Shown: piece by piece, positions 9,849 to 17,868 of the stretch
Layout: every line of letters starts with the position of its first letter
Position numbering within the stretch: position 1 is the stretch's first letter
From: Streptomyces phaeochromogenes
Lineage (GTDB): Bacteria > Actinomycetota > Actinomycetes > Streptomycetales > Streptomycetaceae
Reading direction: 5' to 3'
Length of the DNA: 64,000 nucleotides
Assembly (NCBI RefSeq): GCF_001418655.1
Contig: NZ_LIQZ01000146.1
Coordinates: forward strand, 31,438-95,437
The notes under the pieces: model-generated
Seen by the model: only the letters and a program-made list of their open reading frames with translations
Told to the model about the DNA's origin: nothing
Databases searched by the model: none
Translations under genes and position numbers: made by a program

Positions 9849-9881
9849 GACGCCCTGTCTCTGAGAACGAGACGCCCTGTC
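9849..9881. repeat. Direct repeat in the pheS leader
   Basis: GACGCCCTGTC occurs at 9849-9859 and 9871-9881 (22-bp period; the extended 18-mers agree at 16 positions), 53-85 bases upstream of pheS. The spacing is close to two helical turns, so it could be a protein site or part of a leader fold. Confidence 0.35.
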
Positions 9882-9964
9882 CCTGAAAAGGGGACGCAAA
9901 GGTGCCAAAGGCCGAGTCTAACGGGGGTGGGGGGTGCGAATGCGCCCGTGGGGCCTCGTCGGCG

Positions 9965-11110
9965 TTACTGCAGGTACGCCGGGGTGCCCACGGGCAACGT
10001 AAATCGGAACTGTGCGCCGCCCTCGGGGGCGCGGCCGACCGTGATGGTGCCGCCGTGGGCCTCGACGATGCCCTTGACAATGTAGAGGCCGAGGCCGGTG
10101 CCGCCGCGCTTGCTGCCCCGCCAGAAGCGGGTGAAGACGCGGTTCATGGACTCCTCCGGGATGCCGGGGCCTTCGTCGCTCACCGTGACCGACGTGCAGG
10201 CGTCCTCTCCTTCGCGGAGGGACGGCGCGGGCTCCACGTCGATGGTGACGGTTCCCTCGCCGTGGCGCACCGCATTTTCCAGCAGGTTGCTGAGCACCTG
10301 GTCGACCTTGTCGGGGTCGGCCCACAGATCGGGCAGGGGCTGGCCCATGCGCAGCAGGAAGCGGTCGGCCGACTGGCCGGAGGCGACGTACGCCTGGATG
10401 TGCCGGCCGACGGCGGCGCCTATGTCGACGGGCTGACGGCGCAGTTCGAGGCGCCCGGAGTCGATGCGCGAGATGTCGAGGAGCTCGGCGATGAGGCGGG
10501 TGACCCGGTTGGCGTCCGCGTCCACCGTCTCCAGCATCAGCTTCTTCTGGTCGTCCGTGAACCGCTCCCACTTGGCGAGCAGCGTGGCCGTGAAGCCCTT
10601 CACGGAGGTGAGCGGCGAGCGCAGTTCGTGGGCGACCGTGGCGATCAGCTCGGCGTGACTGCGCTCGGTGCGGCGGCGGGCCTCGGTGTCGCGGAGGGAG
10701 ACGACGACGCGGCGGATCGGGCCGGTGGGCCGCACCCGCACGTACCGTGCCGAGACCAGGACCTCCCGGCCCCCGGGGAGCAGCAGATTGCGCTCGGGCT
10801 GTCCGACCCGGATCGCCAGCCCGCCGTACGGATCGGTCAGCTGCCACCAGCGGCGGCCTTCGAGGTCCTCTAACGGCAGGGCCCACTCCAGGTGCCGGCC
10901 GAGGGCGTCGGCGGCGGAAGTGGCGGTGATGCGTTCCGCGGCGGCGTTGAAGCAGATCACCCGGCCGCGTTCGTCGGCGATCACGAGTCCGTCGGGCAGT
11001 TCGTCGGGGTCGAGGCCGAGTTCGGCGAGATCGCCGTGCCGGGACGCGGGCGCGCTCCGCACGTCATGTGCCCGCAGTGCGCTCTTCGCACCGCTCGTGC
11101 CGACACTCAT
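9965..11110 (-). CDS. Orphan PAS-domain sensor histidine kinase
   Basis: A 381-residue soluble kinase with no membrane helix. A PAS domain (about 30-130: DGLVIADERGRVICFNAAAE) precedes the dimerisation/phospho-acceptor domain with H box ATVAHELRSPLTSVKGF (about 155-220) and an ATPase domain with N box NLLENAVRHG, G1 DEGPGIPEE and G2 GTGLGLYIVKG. All catalytic residues are present. No response regulator is adjacent. The gene lies between the SpoU methyltransferase gene and pheS. Codon 80 (10871-10873) is TTA, making it a candidate bldA-dependent gene. Confidence 0.93.
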   Translation of the reverse strand: MSVGTSGAKSALRAHDVRSAPASRHGDLAELGLDPDELPDGLVIADERGRVICFNAAAERITATSAADALGRHLEWALPLEDLEGRRWWQLTDPYGGLAIRVGQPERNLLLPGGREVLVSARYVRVRPTGPIRRVVVSLRDTEARRRTERSHAELIATVAHELRSPLTSVKGFTATLLAKWERFTDDQKKLMLETVDADANRVTRLIAELLDISRIDSGRLELRRQPVDIGAAVGRHIQAYVASGQSADRFLLRMGQPLPDLWADPDKVDQVLSNLLENAVRHGEGTVTIDVEPAPSLREGEDACTSVTVSDEGPGIPEESMNRVFTRFWRGSKRGGTGLGLYIVKGIVEAHGGTITVGRAPEGGAQFRFTLPVGTPAYLQ

Positions 11111-11189
11111 CCCCGTACCCCACCTCTCGTCTGGCGCAGGGCCCCCGAGCCCGTCACCCTACTAGCTGGGAGTGACGGAACGGACCCCC

Positions 11190-12032
11190 TCAGGAACCAG
11201 CACGGCGGGCACGCTGCGCACGAGCCGACGCGTAGAGACATACGGCAGCCGCCGTCGCGAGGTTCAAGCTCTCGGCCTTGCCGTGAATGGGTACGCGCAC
11301 GACGGCGTCCGCCAGCGCACGCGTCTCCTCCGGAAGCCCCCACGCCTCGTTCCCGAAGACCCAGGCCGTGGGCCCGCTCATGGTGCCCTTGTCGAGCTCG
11401 TCGTCGAGGTCGTCCTCGCCCGCTCCGTCGGCGGCGAGAATCCGCACGCCCGCGTCCTTGAGCCCCTGCACCGCGTGCTCCACGGGCACGCCGACCGCGA
11501 CGGGCAGATGGAAGAGCGAACCGACCGAGGCCCGTACGGACTTGGGGTTGTAGAGGTCGACGGACGCGTCGGTGAGGACGACGGCGTCGGCGCCCGCGGC
11601 GTCGGCGCAGCGCAGGACGGTGCCGGCGTTCCCGGGGTCCCGGACGTTCGCGAGTACGGCGACCAGCCTCGGCCCGGCCTTGAGGATCTCCTCGAAGGGC
11701 GTGTCCAGGAACCGGCAGATCCCGACGAGTCCCTGCGGGGTGACGGTCGTCGAGATGTCCGCGATCACGTCCTCGGCGGCGAGGTGCACGCGGGCCCCGG
11801 CGTCCCGGGCCTCCCCCACGATGTCGGCGTACCGCTCGGCGGCGTCCGGCGTCACGAAGAGCTCGACCAGCGTCTCGCCGCTCTCCCCCCGGTGCCCGGC
11901 GGCCTCCCGCACGGCCTGCGGCCCCTCCGCGAGGAACAGCCGCTCCTTCCCCCGGAAGTTCCGCCTGGCAAGCCGCCGGGCGGCGGAAACGCGCACGGAA
12001 CGGGGAGAGATCAGCTCGGGGCCGACAGGCAT
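11190..12032 (-). CDS. TrmH/SpoU-family RNA 2'-O-methyltransferase
   Basis: A 280-residue SPOUT (knotted) methyltransferase that transfers methyl from S-adenosylmethionine to ribose in tRNA or rRNA. The motifs are VLANVRDPGNAGTVLRCADA (motif 1), WVFGNEAWGLP (motif 2) and PIHGKAESLNLATAAAVCLY (motif 3). An N-terminal substrate-binding domain (NFRGKERLFLAEGPQAVREA) is present. AAAGGTGA precedes the ATG. The gene lies downstream of rplT across a terminator. The exact RNA target is not deducible. Confidence 0.93.
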   Translation of the reverse strand: MPVGPELISPRSVRVSAARRLARRNFRGKERLFLAEGPQAVREAAGHRGESGETLVELFVTPDAAERYADIVGEARDAGARVHLAAEDVIADISTTVTPQGLVGICRFLDTPFEEILKAGPRLVAVLANVRDPGNAGTVLRCADAAGADAVVLTDASVDLYNPKSVRASVGSLFHLPVAVGVPVEHAVQGLKDAGVRILAADGAGEDDLDDELDKGTMSGPTAWVFGNEAWGLPEETRALADAVVRVPIHGKAESLNLATAAAVCLYASARAQRARRAGS

Positions 12033-12219
12033 GGGTTCACCTTTGGTTCACGGGTGGGGCACGTCACTGCCCTGCTTCACGGGTCTGGACAGGTCCGGGC
12101 AGGTCGTTCCGCCGGGTTCACGGGGCCGGGGCGGGCGCTCCGTTTCCACCGCGGCGGCGCTCAGCGACGACGGCGGATTCCGGCAGTGACGAACCGGCCG
12201 GACGCAGCGCAAACACATA

Positions 12220-12251
12220 TGGACCCGCAAGCCCTGAGGCGAGCGGGTCCA
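12220..12251 (-). terminator. Rho-independent terminator of the infC-rpmI-rplT operon
   Basis: A 9-bp perfect stem (TGGACCCGC/GCGGGTCCA) 32 bases after the rplT stop, followed on the minus strand by ATATGTGTTT, a U-rich tail unusual for this genome. Confidence 0.75.
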
Positions 12252-12282
12252 CAAGCTAGTCCGGCCAAGGCCAGCGCCAGCG

Positions 12283-12666
12283 TCACGCAGCCTTCGGCGC
12301 GTTGACGTCCGACGGCAGCGCCTTCTGCGCGACCTCGACGAGCGCGGCGAACGCGTTGGCGTCGTTGACGGCCAGCTCGGCGAGGATCTTGCGGTCCACC
12401 TCGATGTTGGCGGCCTTCAGACCCTGGATGAGGCGGTTGTACGTCATGCCGTTCTGGCGGGCCGCAGCGTTGATGCGCTGGATCCACAGCTGACGGAAGT
12501 CACCCTTGCGCTTCTTGCGGTCGTTGTAGTTGTAGACCAGCGAGTGGGTGACCTGCTCCTTGGCCTTGCGGTACAGGCGCGAACGCTGACCGCGGTAGCC
12601 CTTGGCGGCCTCGAGGATCGCCCTGCGCTTCTTGTGGGCGTTGACTGCCCGCTTGACGCGTGCCAC
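12283..12666 (-). CDS. rplT: Large ribosomal subunit protein bL20
   Basis: A 127-residue 23S rRNA-binding protein needed for early 50S assembly. The N-terminus [20 protein letters not shown] and the basic core [20 protein letters not shown] are diagnostic. The GTG at 12666 follows AAGGAG with a 7-base gap. It is the last gene of the infC-rpmI-rplT operon. In enterobacteria and bacilli L20 represses this operon by binding its mRNA. The hairpins at 12686 and further upstream are possible sites, but that is inference. Confidence 0.97.
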   Translation of the reverse strand: MARVKRAVNAHKKRRAILEAAKGYRGQRSRLYRKAKEQVTHSLVYNYNDRKKRKGDFRQLWIQRINAAARQNGMTYNRLIQGLKAANIEVDRKILAELAVNDANAFAALVEVAQKALPSDVNAPKAA

Positions 12667-12685
12667 TTGTTAACTCCTTGTAGCG

Positions 12686-12711
12686 GGGCCGTGGTGGTCG
12701 TCACACGGCCC
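12686..12711 (-). promoter_or_regulatory. Stem-loop just upstream of rplT
   Basis: GGGCCGTG pairs with CACGGCCC around a 10-base loop, between the rpmI stop and the rplT ribosome-binding site. Confidence 0.4.
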
Positions 12712-12761
12712 GAATTCGATTGGGTCCCGGTCCAGACGTACGGCGCCGAGGCGCCCGAACG

Positions 12762-12956
12762 TCACTTGCCGAGAAGCTTCTTGATCTTCTTGGCGTCGCC
12801 CGGGGCCATCTCGGCGTTGCCGGTCAGGCGGCGCGTCACGCGCGACGACTTGTGCTCGAGCAGGTGGCGCTTGCCGGCGCGCTCACGGAGCACCTTGCCG
12901 GAGCCGGTGATCTTGAAGCGCTTGCTGGCACCGCTGTGCGACTTGTTCTTCGGCAT
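12762..12956 (-). CDS. rpmI: Large ribosomal subunit protein bL35
   Basis: A 64-residue ribosomal protein. [20 protein letters not shown] and the Lys/Arg-rich core [16 protein letters not shown] are characteristic, and the length matches the family. It starts with ATG after GAGGAGAG. It lies between infC and rplT, as in most bacteria. A 130-base gap with two perfect hairpins separates it from infC. Confidence 0.97.
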   Translation of the reverse strand: MPKNKSHSGASKRFKITGSGKVLRERAGKRHLLEHKSSRVTRRLTGNAEMAPGDAKKIKKLLGK

Positions 12957-12987
12957 AGCGCCGTTCTCTCCTCGTCAGTGGCGCTCC

Positions 12988-13013
12988 TGTGCCCGGTCGT
13001 GAAACCGGGCACA
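12988..13013 (-). promoter_or_regulatory. infC-rpmI intercistronic stem-loop 2
   Basis: A perfect 10-bp stem TGTGCCCGGT/ACCGGGCACA with a 6-base loop, 31 bases before rpmI. There is no U-tract, so a processing or regulatory role is as likely as termination. Confidence 0.45.
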
Positions 13014-13042
13014 ACGGAACGTCATGTGTATCGGTTGACGTC

Positions 13043-13060
13043 CCCGGACTCGCGTCCGGG
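13043..13060 (-). promoter_or_regulatory. infC-rpmI intercistronic stem-loop 1
   Basis: A perfect 7-bp stem CCCGGAC/GTCCGGG with a 4-base loop, 26 bases after the infC stop and just upstream of stem-loop 2. Confidence 0.4.
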
Positions 13061-13086
13061 AACCCCCTTGGACTCTCGCCCCGGGA

Positions 13087-13770
13087 TCAGGCCTCGGCGG
13101 AAGCCTCGGCCGGAGCCTCGGCGGTCTCCGTGTCGGCGTCGGCGACCTCCCCTTCGGGGATGTCGTCACCCGTGTGGTTCTGCGACTTGCCCGGGTTGGC
13201 CTTCGCCTCCGCCTTGCGTGCCGCCTGAGCCTCACGGGCCTCGGCCATCGCCTCGGTCTTCTTCTTGTGCGGACCGAGAACCATGATCATGTTTCGGCCG
13301 TCCTGCTTCGGGTTGGACTCGACGAACCCGAGGTCCTCGACGTCCGAAGCGAGACGCTGCAACAGTCGGTAGCCGAGTTCCGGCCTGGACTGCTCGCGAC
13401 CACGGAACATGATCGTGATCTTGACCTTGTCGCCCTGCTTGAGGAACCGCACGACGTGACCCTTTTTGGTGTCGTAGTCGTGCGGGTCGATCTTCGGCCG
13501 GAGCTTCATTTCCTTGATGACCGTGTGCGCCTGGTTCTTGCGCGCCTCACGGGCCTTCATGGCCGACTCGTACTTGAACTTCCCGTAGTCCATGAGCTTG
13601 CAGACCGGGGGACGCGCGCTCGCAGCCACCTCGACCAGGTCGAGGTCGTACTCCTGCGCAAGCTCCAGGGCCTTGGCAAGCGGAACAATCCCGACCTGCT
13701 CGCCGCTGGGACCGACAAGTCGCACTTCGGGAACGCGAATCCGGTCGTTGATGCGGGGCTCGGTGCTGAT
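13087..13770 (-). CDS. infC: Translation initiation factor IF-3, probable AUC start
   Basis: IF-3 binds the 30S subunit, checks start-codon fidelity and prevents premature subunit joining. The N-domain begins [19 protein letters not shown], followed by the linker [19 protein letters not shown] and a C-domain with [20 protein letters not shown] disordered Ala/Glu-rich tail follows. Reading from ATC at 13770 gives 227 residues. The ATC is 5 bases after GAGGAGGA, and no ATG/GTG/TTG lies at usable spacing; the nearest in-frame TTG (13818-13820) is upstream of the SD. IF-3 genes in other bacteria use AUU/AUC starts for self-repression. Confidence 0.93.
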   Translation of the reverse strand: MSTEPRINDRIRVPEVRLVGPSGEQVGIVPLAKALELAQEYDLDLVEVAASARPPVCKLMDYGKFKYESAMKAREARKNQAHTVIKEMKLRPKIDPHDYDTKKGHVVRFLKQGDKVKITIMFRGREQSRPELGYRLLQRLASDVEDLGFVESNPKQDGRNMIMVLGPHKKKTEAMAEAREAQAARKAEAKANPGKSQNHTGDDIPEGEVADADTETAEAPAEASAEA

Positions 13771-14066
13771 GGATCCTCCTCGGATAGCACCACACGGACT
13801 GTCTGGCAAACAGCTCGCATACGTCTCTTTGACTGGACCAACCGCCGCGGCACATGAAAAATGCCCCGGACAGGACACAGGCGGTGGCTCCAAGAAATAC
13901 CGGAGCACCGCCGCGGTGACCCGCGGGGCGCATATCCAGCGACTCCATCGTCCGTACGGAACGATGGTGGCCGCCTGACCGGGTGACCCGCCGTCCCGGA
14001 GGACAGTCGGGTGGGAGATCGGAGCCTCCACTTGCGGGCCGGGCACAGGAGTGACCGGCCGGTCGT
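13771..14066 (-). promoter_or_regulatory. Structured 5' leader of the infC operon
   Basis: About 295 bases without a convincing gene. It holds a near-perfect palindromic hairpin CCATCGT...ACGATGG (13945-13967) and a second strong hairpin (13880-13912, GGCGGTG/CACCGCC plus CTCC/GGAG with a 10-base loop). A run of five T (minus strand, near 13857-13861) follows. The layout resembles leaders that control infC operons elsewhere. No known motif is matched with certainty. Confidence 0.45.
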
Positions 14067-14072
14067 TACACA

Positions 14073-14102
14073 AGGTTAGCAGCTCCCCCCGGGTGGTGCG
14101 AA
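14073..14102 (-). promoter_or_regulatory. Candidate infC promoter
   Basis: Minus-strand TTCGCA (14097-14102), an 18-base spacer and TAACCT (14073-14078), fitting the actinobacterial TANNNT -10. It lies about 300 bases upstream of the infC start and 107 bases from the divergent DUF1844 gene. Confidence 0.35.
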
Positions 14103-14208
14103 TCGGCCTGCATGCACCGTTCTCCGGCTGTTCCGAGGAAGGGGAGGCAGAAGGGGAACAGTGCTCCCGCGGACGGGGGCCGACGGGCCGGGGCCTATCG
14201 TGTGGGGC

Positions 14209-14565
14209 ATGAGTGAGACCCCTCCTGAGACCCCCGACTTCGACGCCATGACCCGCGACATCGCGGAGGTCCCCGCGGTCGAGGTCCTCGTGACGGTCGC
14301 CGTCAACCTGATGAGCGCCGCCGCCGTGAAGCTCGGTCTGACCGAGGAGGGCGACAAGTACAAGGACCTCGACGAGGCACGCAAGCTGGTGCACGCGCTG
14401 GCCGGGCTGCTCGACGCGAGCGCGACCGAGATCAGCTCCTTCCACGCGGCCCCGCTGCGCGACGGCCTGAAGTCGCTGCAGCTGGCGTTCCGCGAGGCGT
14501 CACTCGTCCCGGACGAGCCGGGCCAGGGCCCGGGCGAGAAGTACACGGGCCCGGTCTTCGGCTGA
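14209..14565 (+). CDS. DUF1844 domain protein
   Basis: A 118-residue conserved actinobacterial protein of unknown function. The DUF1844 core is [20 protein letters not shown] followed by [20 protein letters not shown], an all-helical fold. ATG 14209 is chosen because the family starts with a short acidic [16 protein letters not shown] leader. It is divergent from infC, the usual neighbourhood in Streptomyces. A strong bidirectional hairpin follows its stop. Confidence 0.88.
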   Translation: MSETPPETPDFDAMTRDIAEVPAVEVLVTVAVNLMSAAAVKLGLTEEGDKYKDLDEARKLVHALAGLLDASATEISSFHAAPLRDGLKSLQLAFREASLVPDEPGQGPGEKYTGPVFG

Positions 14566-14617
14566 CCCGCCCGTCACCACCCTTTTCCGACGGACGCCCA
14601 GCCGTCTGTCTTCTTCC

Positions 14618-14648
14618 GATGTACGCCCAGCCGTCTGTGGCGTACATC
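14618..14648. terminator. Bidirectional terminator between DUF1844 and SseB-like genes
   Basis: Perfect 10-bp stem GATGTACGCC/GGCGTACATC around an 11-base loop, between convergent genes. The 16-mer ACGCCCAGCCGTCTGT is duplicated here (14594-14609 and 14623-14638), the second copy spanning stem and loop. Confidence 0.6.
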
Positions 14649-14660
14649 GGCGTACGTCCA

Positions 14661-15392
14661 CTACTGGCGTACGTACAGGGGCTCGCCCGGTGGCGTCGCC
14701 TCGGCCGGCAGGAGTGCCAGGTCGAGACCGCGTACCAGGCGGGCCCTCAGTGTTTCGTCCGCGGCGAGGCGGCGGGCGACGGCCTGTGCGGTCTCGGCCG
14801 GGGCCGCGGACGGGTCCAGTACGAGGGCGAGGGTGCCGTCGGCCCGGCCGGGGCCGAGGTGGGCGCGGAGCACCAGGGGCTCGGCGGCGACCGCCGCGCG
14901 TACCGCGGCGACCACGGCCGGATCGGCCAGCGGGTCCGTCGTGGTGCGCCCTTCGGCGAGCGCGAGCAGGGCCGGGCCCGAGAGCTCGTACGGGACGGGG
15001 CCCGCCAGGTCGAGTACGACAGTGTCAGCCTTCTCGTGGGCGGCGGCCTGGAGAGCCTGGTGCAGGGGTACGGCGACGGGGCGGGCCTCGGGGTCCCAGC
15101 GGGCCAGCGACTCGGTGGACGTGAAGGCGGGCAGGGCGGTCCGGTCGCCGGCCTTGAGGGTGGGGACCGCCATGTCGCTGGTCTTCTCGCGGCGCAGCCC
15201 GTTCTCGTCCTCCTCGACCTCACCGAGCACGGCGACCACGGGCACGAGGAGCCGGGCCCCCTTCAGTGCGGCGAGGACGGGGCCGTGCGCGGACCGGTCC
15301 TCGGCCCAGGCCGTGAGCGCCGCGCTCAGCCGGGGGTCGGCGGAGCCGTCGTCGTCGGAGAAGCCGGAGTCGGGGATGTTCTTGTTCGCCAC
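14661..15392 (-). CDS. SseB family protein
   Basis: A 243-residue cytoplasmic protein with two SseB-like halves. The first (ARLLVPVVAVLGEVEEDENG, then TSDMAVPTLKAGDRTALPAF and TSTESLARWDPEARPVAV) carries the family pattern. The C-terminal half (VVLDLAGPVPYELSG, then VLRAHLGPGRADGTLALVL) is the SseB C-terminal domain. The molecular role is unknown; enteropathogen SseB gave the family its name but is not informative here. GTG 15392 (VANKNIPDSGFS) is preferred, with an in-frame GTG two codons upstream. Confidence 0.85.
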   Translation of the reverse strand: MANKNIPDSGFSDDDGSADPRLSAALTAWAEDRSAHGPVLAALKGARLLVPVVAVLGEVEEDENGLRREKTSDMAVPTLKAGDRTALPAFTSTESLARWDPEARPVAVPLHQALQAAAHEKADTVVLDLAGPVPYELSGPALLALAEGRTTTDPLADPAVVAAVRAAVAAEPLVLRAHLGPGRADGTLALVLDPSAAPAETAQAVARRLAADETLRARLVRGLDLALLPAEATPPGEPLYVRQ

Positions 15393-15607
15393 GGGCACCG
15401 AGCCTATCGGTGGGCGGTGGCGGTCCGTGCCGGTGGGCGGCACCGGCCCCTCCGGTGGGGAACGCCGGCCCGTCTGGTGGGCCGATCGTGCGGTTTGCGA
15501 CGCTCGGAAACCCGTCGTTCACGGGTTCACGGGATTCTCAGGGATCGCTGACACGCTTCTAACATCCGTCTAACCGGGCACACAGTGCCGGGGCCCACGA
15601 TCGCGGC

Positions 15608-16612
15608 ATGTTCCCCCACCGGGCTCGTCTGTGCAGTGGCCGTCCGTCCCGTCGCAGGTCTCTCCTGTACGCCTCGGTCGCCTCCGTGGTGCTCGTGGGC
15701 GCCACGTCCTCGGGGACTCTGTACGTGAAGGCACAGGCGCACGATGCCGAGGGGCTCGTATCGTCCTCGGTGTCCCGCGGGGCGGAGGCTTCGTCGGGGG
15801 CGACCACGGCGATGGAGGCGACGGTGGAATCTTCGGCGATGCCCACGGCTGCGGCCAGTTCCAGGACCAGGCCCAGTCCCGTGGTGGACCGGGACGCGCT
15901 GCTCGCCGAGGCGGTGAAGGCCGTGGCCGTCGAGGACGGGGCAGCGGTGTCGGTGGCGGTGCTGGACGTGGCGTCCGGAGAGAGCGCGGTGTACGGGGAC
16001 GGGGCGTTCGACACCGCGAGCATCGTGAAGGTCGACATTCTGGCCTCGTTGCTGCTGCGGGCGCAGGACGCGGGGCGAGGGCTCACCGCGCAGGAGAAGA
16101 CGTACGCCGCCGCGATGATCCGGAACAGTGACAACGCGTCGGCGACCGCCCTGTGGACGGCGATCGGGCAGGCGGAGGGGTTGCGGGCTGCGAACAAGCG
16201 GTTCGGGCTGCGGGACACCGAGGGCGGGGACGGGGCGCTGTGGGGGCTTACGCAGACCACGGCCGCCGATCAACTCACCTTGTTGCGGCAGGTGTTCGGC
16301 GAGAAGCCGGAGCTGAGCGAGAGTTCCCGGGCGTATCTGACCGGGCTCATGGGGGAGATCGCCGTGGGACAGGACTGGGGGGTGTCTGCGGCCTCGTCCG
16401 GCGTGGGGGCCTCTGAATTCGCCCTGAAGAACGGGTGGTTGCCTCGGAGCGCGACCGGGTTGTGGGACATCAACAGCGTGGGGCGGGTGAGTGCGGGCGG
16501 CCGGGAGTATCTCGTGGCTGTGCTGTCCGACGGCAACTCGTCGAAGGAGAAGGGGGTTTCGGTGGTGGAGGCTGTGGCGAAGGCGGCCGTGTCCTGCTTT
16601 GACGGGGACTGA
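15608..16612 (+). CDS. Secreted class A beta-lactamase-like serine hydrolase
   Basis: A 334-residue protein with an N-terminal basic segment and membrane anchor or signal peptide (SLLYASVASVVLVGATSSGT), a Ser/Ala-rich linker, then a penicillin-recognising serine-hydrolase domain. The motifs are S-I-V-K near residue 138 (catalytic Ser/Lys), S-D-N near 174 and K-N-G near 274. The last replaces the usual KTG/KSG, which makes true beta-lactamase activity uncertain. It is likely extracytoplasmic and concerned with peptidoglycan or an unknown ester/amide. It converges on the mycosin gene, with repeat copy B between them. Confidence 0.82.
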   Translation: MFPHRARLCSGRPSRRRSLLYASVASVVLVGATSSGTLYVKAQAHDAEGLVSSSVSRGAEASSGATTAMEATVESSAMPTAAASSRTRPSPVVDRDALLAEAVKAVAVEDGAAVSVAVLDVASGESAVYGDGAFDTASIVKVDILASLLLRAQDAGRGLTAQEKTYAAAMIRNSDNASATALWTAIGQAEGLRAANKRFGLRDTEGGDGALWGLTQTTAADQLTLLRQVFGEKPELSESSRAYLTGLMGEIAVGQDWGVSAASSGVGASEFALKNGWLPRSATGLWDINSVGRVSAGGREYLVAVLSDGNSSKEKGVSVVEAVAKAAVSCFDGD

Positions 16613-16639
16613 GGCTGTGGTGACGTGCGGGCTGTTCCG

Positions 16640-16700
16640 GGCCGGTCGCGCCCACGCGGCGGAGCCACAGATGTCGCAGCCTCGCGCCCCTATCGGGGCT
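16640..16700. repeat. Dispersed intergenic repeat, copy B
   Basis: GGTCGCGCCCACGCGGCGGA-type core followed by a GCCCC-TATC-GGGGC hairpin (16686-16699). It sits between convergent genes and overlaps the last codons and stop of the mycosin gene. Confidence 0.7.
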
Positions 16701-17868
16701 CGGTCGGTTTTCTGCTGCCTCGCCAGAGGATGACGGCCACCACCAGGAGGACGCCGCCGGTGCTGCCGGCCAGGGGGCCGACCCAGGCCGAGGTGGGCCT
16801 GTCCTCCTTGGCGGTGTCGGGGCCCTTGCCGAAGTACTTGTTGTTGTGGGCCGCCGCTTTCAGGCCCTCGGGCTTCAGGTCGGCGCCTTCCTTGATGGCT
16901 GCCGCGGGGTCCACGAAGCCGAAGCCCCGGGAGTCGTCGCGGCCCCCGGTGGGGGCGTCGCGGGCCGTGTCCTCCAGGAGCTGCTTGATCTGGGCCGGGG
17001 ACAGGCCCGGGTGGGCCGCCTTGATGAGGGCGACCGCGCCCGAGACGAAGGCCGACGCGGCGCTCGTGCCCCAGCCCTCGTAGTACTTCCGGTCCGGATC
17101 GGCGATGACGACGTCGACGCCGGGCGCGCTGACCGTGGCGTACCAGCGGCGGGTGGAGAACGAGGCGCGGGTGCCGTAGCGGTCGACGGCGGTCGCGGCG
17201 ATGACGCCCGGGTAGGCCGCCGGGTACGAGATGTGGTCGCCCTTCTCGCCGCCGTTGCCGGCCGAGGCGACGACGACGGCGCCCTTCTTCAGGGCGTACT
17301 GGACGGCGGCGTCCTCGGAGGCCTCGGGGTGGGCGGACTTGGAGTCGTCGCCCAGGGAGAGGTTGATGACGTCGGCGTCGTGGTCGGCGGCCCAGCGGAT
17401 GCCTTCGGCGAGGGCGTTGCCGCGGGTGTTGCGGGCCTTGCCGCGGGCGGAGTCGCCGTCTTCGAGGATCACGCGGACGGGGAGGATCTTCGCCTCGGGG
17501 GCGATGCCCATGACTCCGTCGGCGTCGCCCGCGCCGTGTCCGTGGCCCGCGATGATGCCGGCCATCGCGGTGCCGTGGCGGGCCCAGGGGCGGTCGCCGC
17601 GGCCGGCGCCGAAGCCGACCATGTCCTTGCCGGTGAGGACGTTGCCCTCAAGGTCCGGGTGTTCGTCGTCGACGCCCGTGTCGAGGACGGCGACGGTGAT
17701 GCCCTTGCCCTTCGTCGTCTGCCACGCCTCCTGCGTGTGCATCGCGTCGAGGGCCCACTGCTTGGCGCGGATGCCGTCGGCGTGAGCGGCCGTGGCGGGC
17801 AGGAGGGCGATGGCGGCGGCCATGAGGCCGACCACGAGTCCCCTCCCGGGCAGGGCCCTGCGGGTCAT
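16690..17868 (-). CDS. Mycosin-like membrane-anchored subtilisin protease
   Basis: A 392-residue S8 protease resembling type VII secretion mycosins (MycP). It has a signal peptide (LVVGLMAAAIALLPATAAHA) and a catalytic triad of Asp63 (AVLDTGVDDEHPD), His98 (RHGTAMAGIIAG) and Ser269 (GTSAASAFVSGAVAL). The oxyanion Asn is in ASAGNGG. One C-terminal membrane helix (GGVLLVVAVILW) is followed by a short basic tail. The motif around Ser269 is GTSAA rather than the usual GTSMA. Its ATG overlaps the upstream gene stop (ATGA), so it is coupled to the repeat-rich membrane protein. No ESX core genes are present. Confidence 0.88.
   Translation of the reverse strand: MTRRALPGRGLVVGLMAAAIALLPATAAHADGIRAKQWALDAMHTQEAWQTTKGKGITVAVLDTGVDDEHPDLEGNVLTGKDMVGFGAGRGDRPWARHGTAMAGIIAGHGHGAGDADGVMGIAPEAKILPVRVILEDGDSARGKARNTRGNALAEGIRWAADHDADVINLSLGDDSKSAHPEASEDAAVQYALKKGAVVVASAGNGGEKGDHISYPAAYPGVIAATAVDRYGTRASFSTRRWYATVSAPGVDVVIADPDRKYYEGWGTSAASAFVSGAVALIKAAHPGLSPAQIKQLLEDTARDAPTGGRDDSRGFGFVDPAAAIKEGADLKPEGLKAAAHNNKYFGKGPDTAKEDRPTSAWVGPLAGSTGGVLLVVAVILWRGSRKPTEPR

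Noticed and set aside
13771..14445. An N-terminal extension of IF-3 reading through the leader in frame.
   Set aside because: The extension is unlike IF-3, overlaps strong hairpins and the probable promoter, and the conserved N-terminus begins right after a perfect SD at the AUC codon.
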